The notes under the pieces are model-generated. The model was given only the letters and a program-made list of their open reading frames with translations. It searched no databases and had not been told where the DNA came from. From the NCBI RefSeq assembly GCF_029962835.1, contig NC_080578.1, positions 102,651,759 through 102,715,758 on the forward strand: a stretch of DNA of 64,000 nt. Direction: 5' to 3'. The translations under genes were made by a program, and so were the position numbers. Shown here in pieces: positions 11,277 to 21,592 of the stretch (its first letter is position 1; every line of letters starts with the position of its first letter). Source of the stretch: Magnolia sinica. Its lineage: Eukaryota; Streptophyta; Magnoliopsida; Magnoliales; Magnoliaceae.

Positions 11277-12248
11277 GCGCGGATTAGATACTGACAAGGT
11301 CAGTAGCCAAATGGCTACTAAAGCGATGTCACCAAGCTTTGTGAACCCCACCATGATGCCTGTGTTGCATCCATACCGTCCAACCATTCGTAGATATCAT
11401 TTTATGGCATGAGAGAAAGAATGAGATAGATTTAAAGTTCAAGTGGACCCACCACAGAAAACCGTGAGATCAGTCACACCCACCATTGAAACATTGATAG
11501 GGCCCACCATGATGTAATTTTTAAATCCAACCTATTCATAAGTTAACATAGACATAGATGAAGTGAAAACAAATATATAAGCTTGATCGGAAAGTTCCGT
11601 GGCCCCTAAGGGCCCGTTTGGCCGGGTGGATTGGAAGGGTTTGAATGGTATTAGGGTGGATGGCATGGATTTCTAGGTAATAATGGTGTTGTCAGTGGAT
11701 TGTCTGGAGATCCATGGGATTGATATATCCCTGGATTGCTATATCCTGTCTGGTTGGTGCGCCTGGCCAATCCCGGTTTTAAACTTTCTCATCCCTTCTA
11801 ATCCCTTAAACCAAACACGTCCCAGGCATTTTTGAAGGATTAGTGTGGATTTGATGGGATTTAAATGTAATGATGGTGATGTCAGTGGATTGTCTTGAGA
11901 TACCTGGGATTCGGATCAGATCACCGACTCTGTTTGGCACGCCAGGCCAATCCCAGGATTTTACTTCCAATCCCTTCCAATTCCATCCAATCCCTTCCAA
12001 TCCGACCGGCCAAACGGGCCCTAAGAAGTTTTGATCGGTGGATGTCACTGTCCCTACTGTTTTCTATGGTGGGGTCCACTTGAACTTTAGATCTATCTTC
12101 TTATTTTTCTCATGCCATAAAACGATATCTCCAAATGGATGGACGGTATGGAAACAACACATGCATCATGGAGGAGTCCACGGAGCTTGGTGACCTCACG
12201 TCAGTAGCGACTTGGATACGGAACTTGTCAGTATCTAATCCGCGCCCG
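11277..12248. mobile_element. Long-TIR foldback element in copy A, with nested MITE
   Basis: The left arm GCGCGGATTAGATACTGACA and the right arm TTGTCAGTATCTAATCCGCGC are inverted complements. Similarity continues inward for roughly 100 bases through ACCAAGCT(T) and CCACCATGATGC. A 412-bp Tourist-like MITE sits in its middle at 11610-12021. The same element without the nested insert is at 24838-25408 in copy B. Confidence 0.8.
11610..12021. mobile_element. Tourist-like (PIF/Harbinger) MITE, copy A only
   Basis: The ends GGGCCCGTTTGGCCGG and CCGGCCAAACGGGCCC are exact inverted repeats, flanked by TAA on each side (11607-11609 and 12022-12024). A 3-bp TAA/TTA target duplication is the mark of PIF/Harbinger elements. 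Copy B has the unoccupied site CCCCTAACAAG near 25180. The insertion is therefore younger than the duplication. An inner stretch near 11805-11825 (AAACCAAACACGTCCC) looks like a second, older element end. Confidence 0.9.
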
Positions 12249-12589
12249 CTTGGGACGGTGTGAACCCGAATTTCTACACCTAGGTTTACTGCACACATGT
12301 AAAGCCCTGCCCTTGGCTCATGCACACGCAACAGTGTCTCACGTGCAGGAAACATCCTCGAAAAAAAAAAAAAAAAATGGACTCATCAAATGTTTGTGCC
12401 AGATAGTGTGGCCACCTAACAGAGCATAGATCTTGCACACGTGTTCATATCTGCTTGATGTATGAGTACCATCCAACTGTTGTTCCTGTTGTACCCTAAT
12501 TTTGAAATTTTGGTTAAGCCAATAGGGAAATGACATGTGCCATTGAACGAGAGAGGAATGCGAGAGGAAGTCAAAGATCCTTCAGTGCC

Positions 12590-13165
12590 AGTTTGGGACA
12601 TTGCATTAGAGTGAATTAGAAGGATGAAATTAAATTTAAGGTAATGAGAGGACGGTCAGTGGTTGTCCAAGAATTCCAGTGGATTGGAAGAGTCTGGGAT
12701 GATCTGGGTATTCTGTTTGGATGGATAATGGGATTCAGCCCTCCTCCAGCTGTAAACTCGTGGAAGTGTTTAGAAATGCAAGCGTTTTTCAAAAGTGGGC
12801 ATCCTTAGCATTGTTGCTTCCTACGGTGTGGTCCACTACAGCCTTGGATTTACCTTTGTTTTGGCCCAATTCTCTATACTAAATGGACCTTACGTACGGA
12901 CAGTGTGGATCGAAGTTATATATCACGGTAGGCCGCTTGTGAGGCCGCCTGTGGTCCCATCCCGTATCCCATGTTGTATCAAGGGATGGGATAAGTCTGA
13001 AGGAAGAATTTCATGAATCCCTTAGGAGGCCGGTGCAGTTTACGAGGTGTTATGCGCCAAAGTAACATCCAGCCATCCAAACAGACCATTGGATATAAAT
13101 TGGGATCAAATCCCACTTAATACCATCCAGTTCCGTCCAGTGCGTCGGGCCAAACACGCCCTCAA
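12590..13165. mobile_element. Possible MITE shared by both copies
   Basis: The right end GGGCCAAACACGCCCTC resembles a Tourist/hAT-like terminal sequence, and the left side has a weaker match around GTGCCAGTTTGGGAC. The interior resembles the growing-name MITE type with GGATTGGAAGAG and CCATCCAAACAG blocks. The corresponding region in copy B is about 25745-26310. Boundaries are approximate. Confidence 0.35.
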
Positions 13166-13179
13166 AGATTTTTAGCCCT

Positions 13180-14640
13180 TTTGGCAGGTTCACGGTTGAC
13201 ATAAATTTACTTTACACATCAAAGATGGTCAATAAAACATTATAATTGATCTACAAGAAGCGTGGTCGAGCTATTCAAGATATAAAATACAACCGAGGGT
13301 AGTAAAAACAAAACCTTGACCGACAGAAATGAAACAAGTAGCCAAAAGACGTTCAGATGAGGAACAGTAGCAAAAGAGAAACGTAACAAGAGAATGATCA
13401 AGAAAATTGCATTTTGACTACTGTAACCGTTGCAATAAATGGAACACGAATATGTATGAATAAGCAGCAACATAAATTTATAAATAACAGAGGAAATCAA
13501 CAAAGAAAAGAGTCTCACACCAATCAAACCAAACAAACAAATCTTATCAATTTACTTTATCTCAACTTATCCTAAAAGTAGAAGTAATTAAGTAATGTCA
13601 ATTCTTAGTTAGAATCTTTAGTTGTAATCTAAGTCAATGTTCCTACACTGGATTTATTATATATCCAATATCAAGCAGTTCTTTCAAGAGATGCATTATT
13701 GCAGTCGCTCTTAGTGATCAATTGTGAGTTTTTCATTTTCTTTAATTTGCACCGTTATTCTAAATGTCTTTTCTTATGAAAGGCACAAAGTAACCCATCT
13801 TTGGATAAGAACCCAACTCTCTGATTATCTCCTACTCGTTATAAACTTCTGCAAATGGTCCAGTAACGGAGTAAGCGACCAGTCTTCTCATAATTTGGCC
13901 ATATAATACATACTTATTTTGGCGCTTAAGGTCAAAGTTAATCGGTTTGGATCAAGCAGCCGCTGTATCGATTCTGGCACGCCCGCATAATTAAAAACAA
14001 ACCTAGCAGCTATCACCAACCCGTCATTAGTTGAGCCCTCAATGTTAGGCAAATCTAGCCGGATCATTAACTTAGACTGGCCACACCAAAGGGAGTAATG
14101 AGGGACACTGAGGATGGACGCCCAATCTAGAAACTTCTAGATGGAATGCAGGGTCCACCACAACTTGTATATGCCATCTAATCCGCTCATCAGGTTCGCC
14201 CCACCAAGACCAAGGGACCCACCCAAAGTAGAAATACTTCAAATTTAGTTGGTCAACAACAAGTGAACATATTGGCTGTAGGCATTGGTTGGGCATTGCA
14301 TGTGAAGAGTAATGGAAATCATTTGCAAGTTCTCAAAACCATACTGTATATGCCTATTTTCCTCATTTAGATATGTACACTTTTTTTCTGCATTTAATCA
14401 AATATTGATGAATGCGAGACAACCTAATCAGATGTTGATGACAAGGCTATGACAATGACAACCACGACCACCCATATGACATCAAACGACAATGAATGGT
14501 AGTCGAGGCACATGCAGCTCCTGAATTTTAGCTTGTATTTTATTTAGTAGATAGCAACGCGAAGTTGAATTGTATTTCTTTAATGCACTTATTTTATGTG
14601 AAATCATGTCTTTTTCAATCATCACAAAAAAATTCTTCAT
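13180..14640. other. Low-copy-looking DNA of copy A, no intact gene
   Basis: This aligns with about 26320-27860 in copy B. A minus-strand reading frame that is open in copy B (26933-27208) is interrupted here, so it is not a working gene in copy A. No domain was recognised. Confidence 0.5.
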
Positions 14641-14689
14641 TTCGAGGGAAAGACACCTAAATTAGCTCTTGAAAAGCTATTATAGACAT

Positions 14690-15240
14690 TGATTGAATTC
14701 TCCCGTATTATTGAAATATCTCCGATATTATCATTATCTCCAGCTTGGCAATACCAATAACACCGGTAGTATTAGAAACTCCCAGCATTAACAATGTATT
14801 GCCAAGTACTACCAACGAATTGATATCACCAATATTTTCAATTGTGTAAATTCTAGGCGTCACTTGTATTGCCAATGTATTGATACAAATGTATCACCAA
14901 TATTTTCAACTGTGTATATTCTAGGTGATACTTATATCACAAGTATATCGACGATATTTCGATAATATCGCCAACGTACATATATCGTAGAAAGTTTGTT
15001 TATTAAAAAAAAAATCTATTTCAATTTTTTTTTTATGAGCGCATTGTTGTATACAATTTTCAATTTGTCGTTGCTAATATTGATAATATCTCATTATTAT
15101 CATTATCGCAACATGCACAATATCAAGACCACAATATTTTATTTCCTTTCCTATTGTTGATGATTTCTTTGCAAAATATCACGAGTTGTCGATATTCTAC
15201 AATATCGATGGATGTTTGGATGGATGATTGGATGGTTAAA
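14690..15240. repeat. Dispersed ATATCG-rich repeat (copy A)
   Basis: Many ATATCGCC, GATATTATC and TATCACCAATATT words are arranged irregularly. Related words occur at 27890-28420 (its duplicate), 60600-60780 and 61620-61860. It has no coding capacity and its class is unknown. Confidence 0.5.
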
Positions 15241-16096
15241 TGGGATGGAAAGGATGATTAAGACTGTTTATTACGACGACACATGCTTTTAAGCCCTCAT
15301 TAAAGGGAAACTTATTGTCTATATATTCTTTTTGCAAAAAATTAAAAAAAAAAAATCCTAAATATGCAAATGTGTTTATTTTATCATCTCTTGAAGTTTC
15401 AATGAAAATTCTACTGTTTTTCCCATGTTTTATCACATTTCTAGTTATCAGCTATATTATCATAGATGTCAATATTGTTTCCACATCCCCGACCACCGAA
15501 ACTTGTAGCCATACCAATACTTCAAACACTGATTCAAGCATATCTTTCTTGAATAGAATATATAGCAACTCCAGCATTCTTAGATGCTCTTAGGCCATCT
15601 TTGAATACTTGTATTCAAGGAAAAAGAACAGAAAAGAAAAGATATACTCTTTGGCTCGTTCATTGAACTAGAGGTGTGTGGGTGTGTGTGTTTCAGGGTA
15701 CCATCCCTGGTGGTCTAATCCTTATAAACCTTACCACTTTGGAATATGGATAGTGACAAATCCCGTTATTGACAATTTCTTGGCCTGAAAATTTCTCAGG
15801 ATATTTTGAGGTTTTCTCAGGATATTATCGGAAAATCTCATTGAAAATAAAATATTGAAAAACGTAAATTGTTCAATAAATTTAATATATATAGCCCAAG
15901 AGTCAGTTTGATCCACTGGTTAAGAGGTCCACAGTTTGCAAAACAAATATATAGCTCCAAAAAACCTGGCTAATGTTTTGTAAACCAACCCAACTGTTTC
16001 CAACATTGGGCCCATATGCTGTGAACAAAGCCCTAGCTTATAGAGTTCACTGCTTTTCCCAGGCCAGAGAAGGGCTTATACTGCTCGCCTTTGTTT

Positions 16097-16233
16097 TGTT
16101 TTTTACACATGCGCACCCGACACACACCCACGCACGCCATAGTGGGATTTCACCACCTATGGGTTTCGAACCCAAGACCTCGTGTTGAAACTCCTCAGAG
16201 TCTACCTACCACTGAGGCAAGGACTAGAAGCCA
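16097..16233 (-). mobile_element. tRNA-derived SINE with 17-bp target duplication (copy A)
   Basis: On the minus strand it starts with a Pol III A-box-like CCTCAGTGGTAG and a B box GGTTCGAAACC, and ends in ATGTGTAAAAAAC. It is flanked by the direct repeat ACTGCTCGCCTTTGTTT at 16080-16096 and 16234-16250. Long target duplications and an A-rich 3' end are the marks of LINE-mobilised SINEs. The same insertion is at 29317-29459 in copy B. Confidence 0.9.
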
Positions 16234-16560
16234 ACTGCTCGCCTTTGTTTGATATGTTCATTTAGCACCAATACAAACTACAACTACACCAAAGCAGAAG
16301 GGCCACTATAGAAGCTGAATGGTACCCGAATCCATTTACGATCCCGAGTTTCCAGACACATCGCACTTCCGCTCGGGTCGAGGCTGCCACTCAGCCCTAA
16401 GACGGATCAAAAGAAGAGTTGGGAACCTCTCGCTGGTTTTTGGAATTCGACACCAGGAAGTGTTTTCACACCATCGACCGACATCAACTCATCCCAATCT
16501 TTAAGGAAGAGATCGACGATCCCAAGTTCTACGGCGGATAATTCAGTGTACCCCATGAAG

Positions 16561-17110
16561 TAGGGGTGCACACGGGTCGGTTCGGTCCGGTTCTGGGGTG
16601 AAACCGGAACCGAACCGTTCCCAACGGTTATAGGATATTTGGAACTGGAACCGGACCGTTAGCACCCTAGAACCGAACCGCAACCGGACCATTAAAACCG
16701 ATTCGGTTCCGGATCGGTTCCAGGGTTCTGGGCTTTTTATAAACTAGCCCAATTGCATGTTTTATTTTATAATCTTGCCCATGTTCATTCGTGTTGTGAT
16801 CCATTTGATGAATGGTTTAGATACTGTACAAGGTGTGTTAAAATACATTTATGGAAACAATCAAATGGTGCATTGTAAACCATAAATCATGAATCAAATA
16901 TGGAACAATCAAAGGGTTCCTAGTTCAGTTCCAAGTTTGGTTCCAGGTTCGGTTCGGTTCGGTTTAGTTCTACCTACCTCCAAACCGAGAACCGAACCGA
17001 TGTAATCAGTTCTTTGATTTTTGGAACCGGAACCGGTGCACTCTAGAACCGGACCGTTTGGTCGGTTCCGGTCCAGTTCCACGGTTCTACCGGTTCGATG
17101 TGCACCCCTG
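16561..17110. mobile_element. hAT-type MITE with 8-bp target duplication (copy A)
   Basis: The ends TAGGGGTGCACACGG and ATGTGCACCCCTG are inverted and flanked by CCATGAAG at 16553-16560 and 17111-17118. The arms are rich in (GAACCG)n words. 8-bp target duplications and TAGGG ends fit hAT elements. The same insertion is present in copy B, so it predates the duplication. Confidence 0.9.
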
Positions 17111-17203
17111 CCATGAAGCACGTGGGTGACCTCACAATCTCACCCATGAAAGGGAGTTCAAAAGTCTTGCAGAATGCGTATCATGTTCCAGGATTGAAAA
17201 AGT
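17111..17203 (+). mobile_element. Ty1/Copia relic fragment, cut by the duplication breakpoint
   Basis: It encodes a short stretch with the Copia-type QNAYHVPGLKK signature upstream of the integrase region. The match ends abruptly at 17203, while copy B continues with the expected family residues. This is a broken fossil fragment. It was already interrupted by the hAT MITE before duplication. Confidence 0.6.
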
Positions 17204-18340
17204 ACTGCGTATCATTTTAGTCGCAGGCCCATAGAGTACTGCGTTGTTTTATTTTAAAATCATACATTAACTTCCGTTTGAATATGATTTGAATTCCGAT
17301 ATACACTCGCCGCCCATGTACGTCTCGGAACCAGAAACGAAAGGCCACGCATCTCAATACAGTTGTTTATTCACATCGTTCAGTGCAACGCCTTCATTGC
17401 ATTGCACCGCCTTCAAAGAAAAAACCCCCTTTTCTCTCTGGTGTTTCGAGAGAGCATAGCGCGTTTCTGTTGCTTCATTCTTCTTCTCCGTTCGGCTTCC
17501 ACTCTGTGAAAGAGGAGATCGTTCCTCTCCGACAACATCTGGAACGTGAGCCTGGATGTTCGCAAAAGGGTCTTCAGCTACGTCGAAGATGCCATGAACT
17601 TTTATGTTGTTTCATCCTCAGAAAAATCAATCTTCTTTTCCCGTATACACATCATTCTAACAAAGTTTGTAAGACTAGGTAATGTATTTTCTATCCTTTG
17701 CATTTTCAGGGACAAAATCTGACCAATGTTTTTAGTTGACAGTATCCAATCTATGTTGTGGATATACATTCTCTCCATGTACCTTCTGTTGTTGGAGCAG
17801 TCGAACAAGATTGTGGAGACAGTTCTCTCCTGTACCCCTACAAAGAAGGTGTAGCATGCAATACACCCGATTCCAATTTTCTTCAAATGGAAATCTTGAT
17901 GACAACCTACATATCAGAAGAGTATCCGGGAGATGGATTCACCTCCCGACACCTTCGACATGACTTCTGCATGTCATACAGTGTGGGAGTAATGAACTCC
18001 ACCGACCAATATTAACTTTATTTCATATATTCCTATAAAAGACACTGCTGTCTTCCATATTCTTCCACGAAAAATTTTAAAGAGAGAGAGAGAAGTAAGT
18101 TCTGAAAATATTTTGTAGTGTTTCTATAAGATCCAGAAGCTTGTTGATTGTTGAAGGTAATATTCCATCTTTTTTCTTACATGATTTAAAATGCATCGAT
18201 CTTTTTCACATATGGCTAATAGGATACATCTTCAATCGATTATTTGTATTGATTGTATCTACTGTACTATTTGTCAATGTTCATTGGCTGTGATAGATGT
18301 CTGAAGGACTAACATATTATTTCACTTTCTGATTCAAGGA
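17204..18340. other. Spacer DNA between the duplicates, no clear gene
   Basis: Unique relative to the duplicated blocks. Short frames at 17383-17682 and 17736-18015 show no domain. A GA-rich patch lies at 18080-18092 after a TATA-like CCTATAAAAGACAC near 18030, which could be a weak promoter for the downstream frames. This is inference only. Confidence 0.4.
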
Positions 18341-18700
18341 GGTGCAGCTTAGAGGAACAGGTGGTATTGTTTCTTCATACTATCGGCCACAATGTACGAA
18401 ACCGTGTCATTGGTCATCGGTTTTCAAGGTCTGGTGAGACAGTTAATCGTTATTTTCATAGAGTTCTTGATGCTGTAATTGGACTGTATCCCGAATATGT
18501 GAAGTTCCTAGGTTTACATATTCCGAAAGAGATATCCGATAATCCCATGTGGTCGCCATACTTTTAGGTAAAACAATTTGTATTATAGATGTAAATAAAA
18601 TGAAATGTGTGCTAAATAGTAATTAATAACCTAAAATTCATAACAACTTTCTTATAGGATTGTATTAGGGCACACTATTAGAACTTGTATAATTCTTCTT
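18341..18700 (+). pseudogene. PIF/Harbinger (HARBI1-like) transposase remnant
   Basis: The frame from about 18345 to 18567 reads LEEQVVLFLHTIGHNVRNR, then FSRSGETVNRYFHRVLDA and SDNPMWSPYF. This is the conserved N-terminal block of plant HARBI1-like nucleases just before the first catalytic region. A good splice acceptor (TTCAAG) precedes it. The expected Lys after PYF is a stop codon (TAG) directly before a strong GTAAAA donor. The next block after an intron at about 18658 reads DCIRAHY then stop, where the family has DCIGAIDGTHI. The catalytic DDE exons are missing. It is a decayed DNA transposon gene, not a host gene. Confidence 0.8.
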
Positions 18701-18995
18701 TCAAGTAAACAGGGTCTGTAAAATTCTTTTCACAACAACCAGGATTTAAATCCATCACTCGGATGGGTAATATTATGTCAGTTTGGGTTTAAATGAAGGG
18801 TCCGTATCAGGTGAGAAAGCCTATGCTTAATTTGTAGAGAGAATTTCAATTTCTTTTCTTTTCTTTTTTTTTTGTTTATTAATTCCATCTTAATTTTCAT
18901 ATGTGCTATTTTTACATCTATACAAGTCTGAAAAAACTGCTTCATCAGTTAATGAACATCCAAACTGACGTTAATTTGGTTTTTTATCAGTACAA

Positions 18996-19154
18996 ATGGG
19001 GAAATACTATGTGGTATTTGTCGGTAGGGTGCCTGGAATTTATGAGAAGTGGGAGCTTGCTCGGGCACAAGTAGAGGGATTCAGTGGGTGCAGACACCAA
19101 TCTTTTAAATCCTACGCATCAGCTATGACAAAGTGGACGAGATTCAAGATATGA
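18996..19154 (+). CDS. RNase H1 N-terminal (viroplasmin-like) domain protein, exon 1
   Basis: A 52-codon frame starts MGKYYVVFVGRVPGIYEKW and continues through QVEGFSGCRHQSFKSY. This is the RNase H1 N-terminal hybrid-binding domain, also known as the caulimovirus viroplasmin fold: YYVVFVGRxPGIY, then W, then QVxGFSG and the KSY/KGF segment. In RNase H1 this domain grips RNA/DNA duplexes or dsRNA. No RNase H catalytic domain follows within the spacer. The frame ends at TGA 19154 unless spliced earlier. A second open exon with a membrane segment lies 120 bases on. Whether this is a host gene, a transposon passenger or a relic is unknown. The domain call is strong; the gene model is not. Confidence 0.65.
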   Translation: MGKYYVVFVGRVPGIYEKWELARAQVEGFSGCRHQSFKSYASAMTKWTRFKI

Positions 19155-19273
19155 ATTTTATTTTCATATGCATTATTCGATTATTTTGTTGCCTATTTTT
19201 TGGTTATGACCAGATTTATACACCATATCATATAACAAATTAACAAATGGACATTCGGGTTCAATGAATGTAG

Positions 19274-19558
19274 GTCACACTGCAGAATGTTGGATCTTCC
19301 ACCAATCCTACAGCTCCATACAGGGCGTCAGCAATCACAAACGAAGGCCTCGCCAAAAGAGTCGAAAGTGAATCTGCTTCGTTTCATCGTTTGGCTTCCA
19401 GTGACGAAGATGAAGTTGGGGTGCACCTTCTTGATCAGCTGAACTTAGAGGTCAATCGGGTTGGTACGGAAGCAGGGATTATGGATGTCATTTTTAAGGT
19501 TCTTATTAGAGTGGTGCTTATATACGCAGTGATTTCATGGTTTGTTTCATCTCTATGA
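19274..19558 (+). CDS. Possible C-terminal exon with membrane tail
   Basis: An uninterrupted frame of 94 codons follows an acceptor-like AATGTAG. It is acidic and polar in the middle (ASSDEDEVGVHLLDQ) and ends in a hydrophobic stretch, IFKVLIRVVLIYAVISWF, four residues before the stop (VSSL). This resembles a tail anchor. It has no ATG near its start, which suggests it is an exon. The donor linking it to the RNase H1 N-terminal frame could not be fixed; the only nearby GT (in AAAGTGGAC) gives the wrong phase. Treat the link as a hypothesis. Confidence 0.4.
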   Translation, partial: VTLQNVGSSTNPTAPYRASAITNEGLAKRVESESASFHRLASSDEDEVGVHLLDQLNLEVNRVGTEAGIMDVIFKVLIRVVLIYAVISWFVSSL

Positions 19559-19816
19559 TGATAAGGATGGGAACAATTGCTTAGCTGGACGATTAGAACA
19601 TGAAACACATACATCTGGGGACTCAGAAATATCTTTTTCTGATTTACCTTATGCTATACTCTATTTTTTTCAACTTTTTTGTTTTTATATTTTTTTTAGT
19701 TAATGGACATACATAATTAGGTATTTGTATTAAATGTATTATGTTTCTGTTATGTGAAACCAGGTAATTATTTTTTGTTCTGAAGTATCTGTGTGCTGTG
19801 GACCGCATGGAAATTG

Positions 19817-20128
19817 GTCGGTGATCTGTAGGCCACACCATGACATATGTGCTTCATCCATTTTGATTGTCCATACGACACAATAGTGATACGATATCCA
19901 CCACCTAAATTGTCCTAATTTCCATTGTACTGAATATTTGATATCCAATATTATAAAATAAAGACGGACTTAGCCCAAATGAAGGGCTCATACAAAAATC
20001 AGCTTGATCCAGATCTTTTATGGCCCCAAAATGTTTTCTAATGGTGTTGATTGATTGAACACTATATCTTTGACGGTTTGGATGAAACACATACATCTTG
20101 GTGGTGCCCCCAGAGCATCGAACACCAT
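19817..20128. mobile_element. Foldback MITE in the spacer
   Basis: The left end GGTCGGTGATCTGTAGGCCAC and the right end GTGGTGCCCCCAGAGCATCG are decayed inverted copies of the GTGGGGCCCACAGAGCACCG family end. It is followed by the family's AGTAGCCAATCCG stretch at about 20153-20164. Internal blocks match the other copies. Confidence 0.6.
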
Positions 20129-20246
20129 CCATTGGGTGGTGTTAGATTTTAGTAGCCAATCCGTGGTCCACAGCAACTATTGTATGTTGTCTGTGTTATG
20201 AAGTTTTTGCACTGGAGATTCCATTCCTTCAACAAACAGTGAATTA

Positions 20247-20920
20247 GGGGTCGTTTGGCACCTTGGATTGGAGGGGATTGGAGAGGATCAGAGGGGGTTT
20301 CAAATCCCCATGGTTGTTTGGCAGTATAAAGCAACTGGGGATTGCCAATCCAGGGGGTTCCAATCCCCTCTTTGAGGGGGTTTGTAATCTAAGGTAAGAG
20401 CTTGGATTACACCTAAAATCATTTGAATAGTTGCAGGTATAAATGTATGTCATTGTACACTATCATTCTACTGGGCACATGACCCACTAACGATGATCAG
20501 CACCGTCCAAACATTGTTCATGTAGATCAGCACCGTCCAAATATTGTCCAGCACTGTCCAAACATTGTCCATATCAATCAACGATTAAAAATCGTTGGTT
20601 AGTCACTCAAACATGATCTTGTGCTTGCGGTCCATCTGAGACTTGGAATTTCATCACTTTTAGGCAAAACATATATTTTAGCGGGCTTATCACAACCATA
20701 GTGTCAAAAATTATATATCTCACTAATTGGGGATATTAAAGTTGATTTAGTAATTAAATTCAAACCCCCGTGATTATACCATGTATAGGTATTTGTTGAA
20801 TTAAAGTTGATTCACACTCAAGGGTACCAAACACACCGAGAGGATTGCCAATCCAGGGGGTTTCCAATCCTGGGGGTTGCGAATCCAGGGGGTTCCAAAT
20901 CCACGCTCCCAAACAGGCCC
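20247..20920. mobile_element. Tourist-like MITE with TTA target duplication
   Basis: The ends GGGGTCGTTTGGCACC and GCTCCCAAACAGGCCC are inverted and flanked by TTA at 20244-20246 and 20921-20923. Length is 674 bp, with no coding capacity. It lies about 2 kb from a PIF/Harbinger transposase remnant of the superfamily that moves such elements. Confidence 0.8.
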
Positions 20921-21150
20921 TTAGGTATATCCGCTGATTACATTTCTAAGGTCACTCTGTAACAAACATTCTGCTGATCAATGATAAGACTCATGAATAC
21001 AGTATACAATGCTCAGAATATACGTGTTGTACGGTATTACATTGCAATACAGTCCTATACGCCAATCCAAACACGCCCGCACTGAGAAAACTCTGTGAGT
21101 CACGTCATGATTTATGTATTTTATCTGCTCCGTCCATCCATATTCCCAGA

Positions 21151-21491
21151 TAAAAACCTTTTGGGGGTCATAAAAGTTCTAGATCAAGCTAATCATTGGT
21201 TTTTCCCTTCATCTGATCCTGTATGACCTGATCAACAGATTGGATGTCAAATAAACAGTACAGTGGGCCTTAGGAAGATTTTAATGGTGGATATCCAATC
21301 ACCGTTGTTTTCCTGTGGTGTGGTCCACCTGAGATTTATATCCCTCTCAATTTTGGTATAAAACTCTAAAATAATATGTAAAAATGGATAAACGGAATGG
21401 ATGAAACACATACATCATATCGGGGCCCACAGAGCACCGACCACCAGCCACGGGGCTGGTGGCAGGGGGAGTAGCCAATCCGTTTCCCGAC
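21151..21491. mobile_element. Foldback MITE, right part, upstream of CXE B
   Basis: The counterpart of the MITE upstream of copy A, without the LTR. It keeps the arm GGGGCCCACAGAGCACCGACC and the AGTAGCCAATCCGTTTCC stretch. The unoccupied LTR target GTGTG is at 21318-21322. Confidence 0.75.
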
Positions 21492-21509
21492 AAAAGAGCT
21501 CTATTTATT
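21475..21509 (+). promoter_or_regulatory. Core promoter of CXE copy B (CCAAT and TATA-like box)
   Basis: CCAAT at 21475-21479 in the MITE arm and CTATTTATT at 21501-21509, with the same spacing as in copy A. The leader to the start codon at 21593 contains two (GA)n runs, partly duplicated (CTCGATCAAGA occurs twice). Confidence 0.5.
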
Positions 21510-21592
21510 CAACGCCGCCTTCCTCGATCAAGAAAGAGAGAGAGAGAGCGCCTCCTTCCTCGATCAAGAGAGAGAGAGAGACAGAGAGAGAG

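Larger units (their letters stand above)
7033..17203 (+). repeat. Segmental duplication, copy A
   Basis: From TAAAAACCTTTT at 7033 to TTGAAAAAG at 17203, this segment aligns in the same order and orientation with 21151-30439. The shared content includes the esterase gene, three foldback MITEs, a SINE and a hAT MITE at the same positions. Copy A alone carries the solo LTR (7205-8425), a Tourist-like MITE (11610-12021) and an A/GAA tract (11129-11200). Copy A is cut off on the right inside a Copia relic that continues in copy B, so its right edge looks like the duplication breakpoint. Confidence 0.93.

Noticed and set aside
13240-13536. 98-residue hydrophobic minus-strand frame (also 26406-26702)
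   Set aside because: Leu/Phe/Ile-rich because the plus strand is A-rich. No start context, and nothing similar is recognised.
17383-17682. First exon of a gene leading to the Harbinger frame
   Set aside because: The sequence has no similarity to HARBI1-like N-termini and its composition is ordinary. No supported splice path was found.
21401-21592. Longer esterase start at 21401 in copy B
   Set aside because: The ATG lies in the MITE arm upstream of the TATA-like box at 21501, so it is unlikely to be in the transcript.
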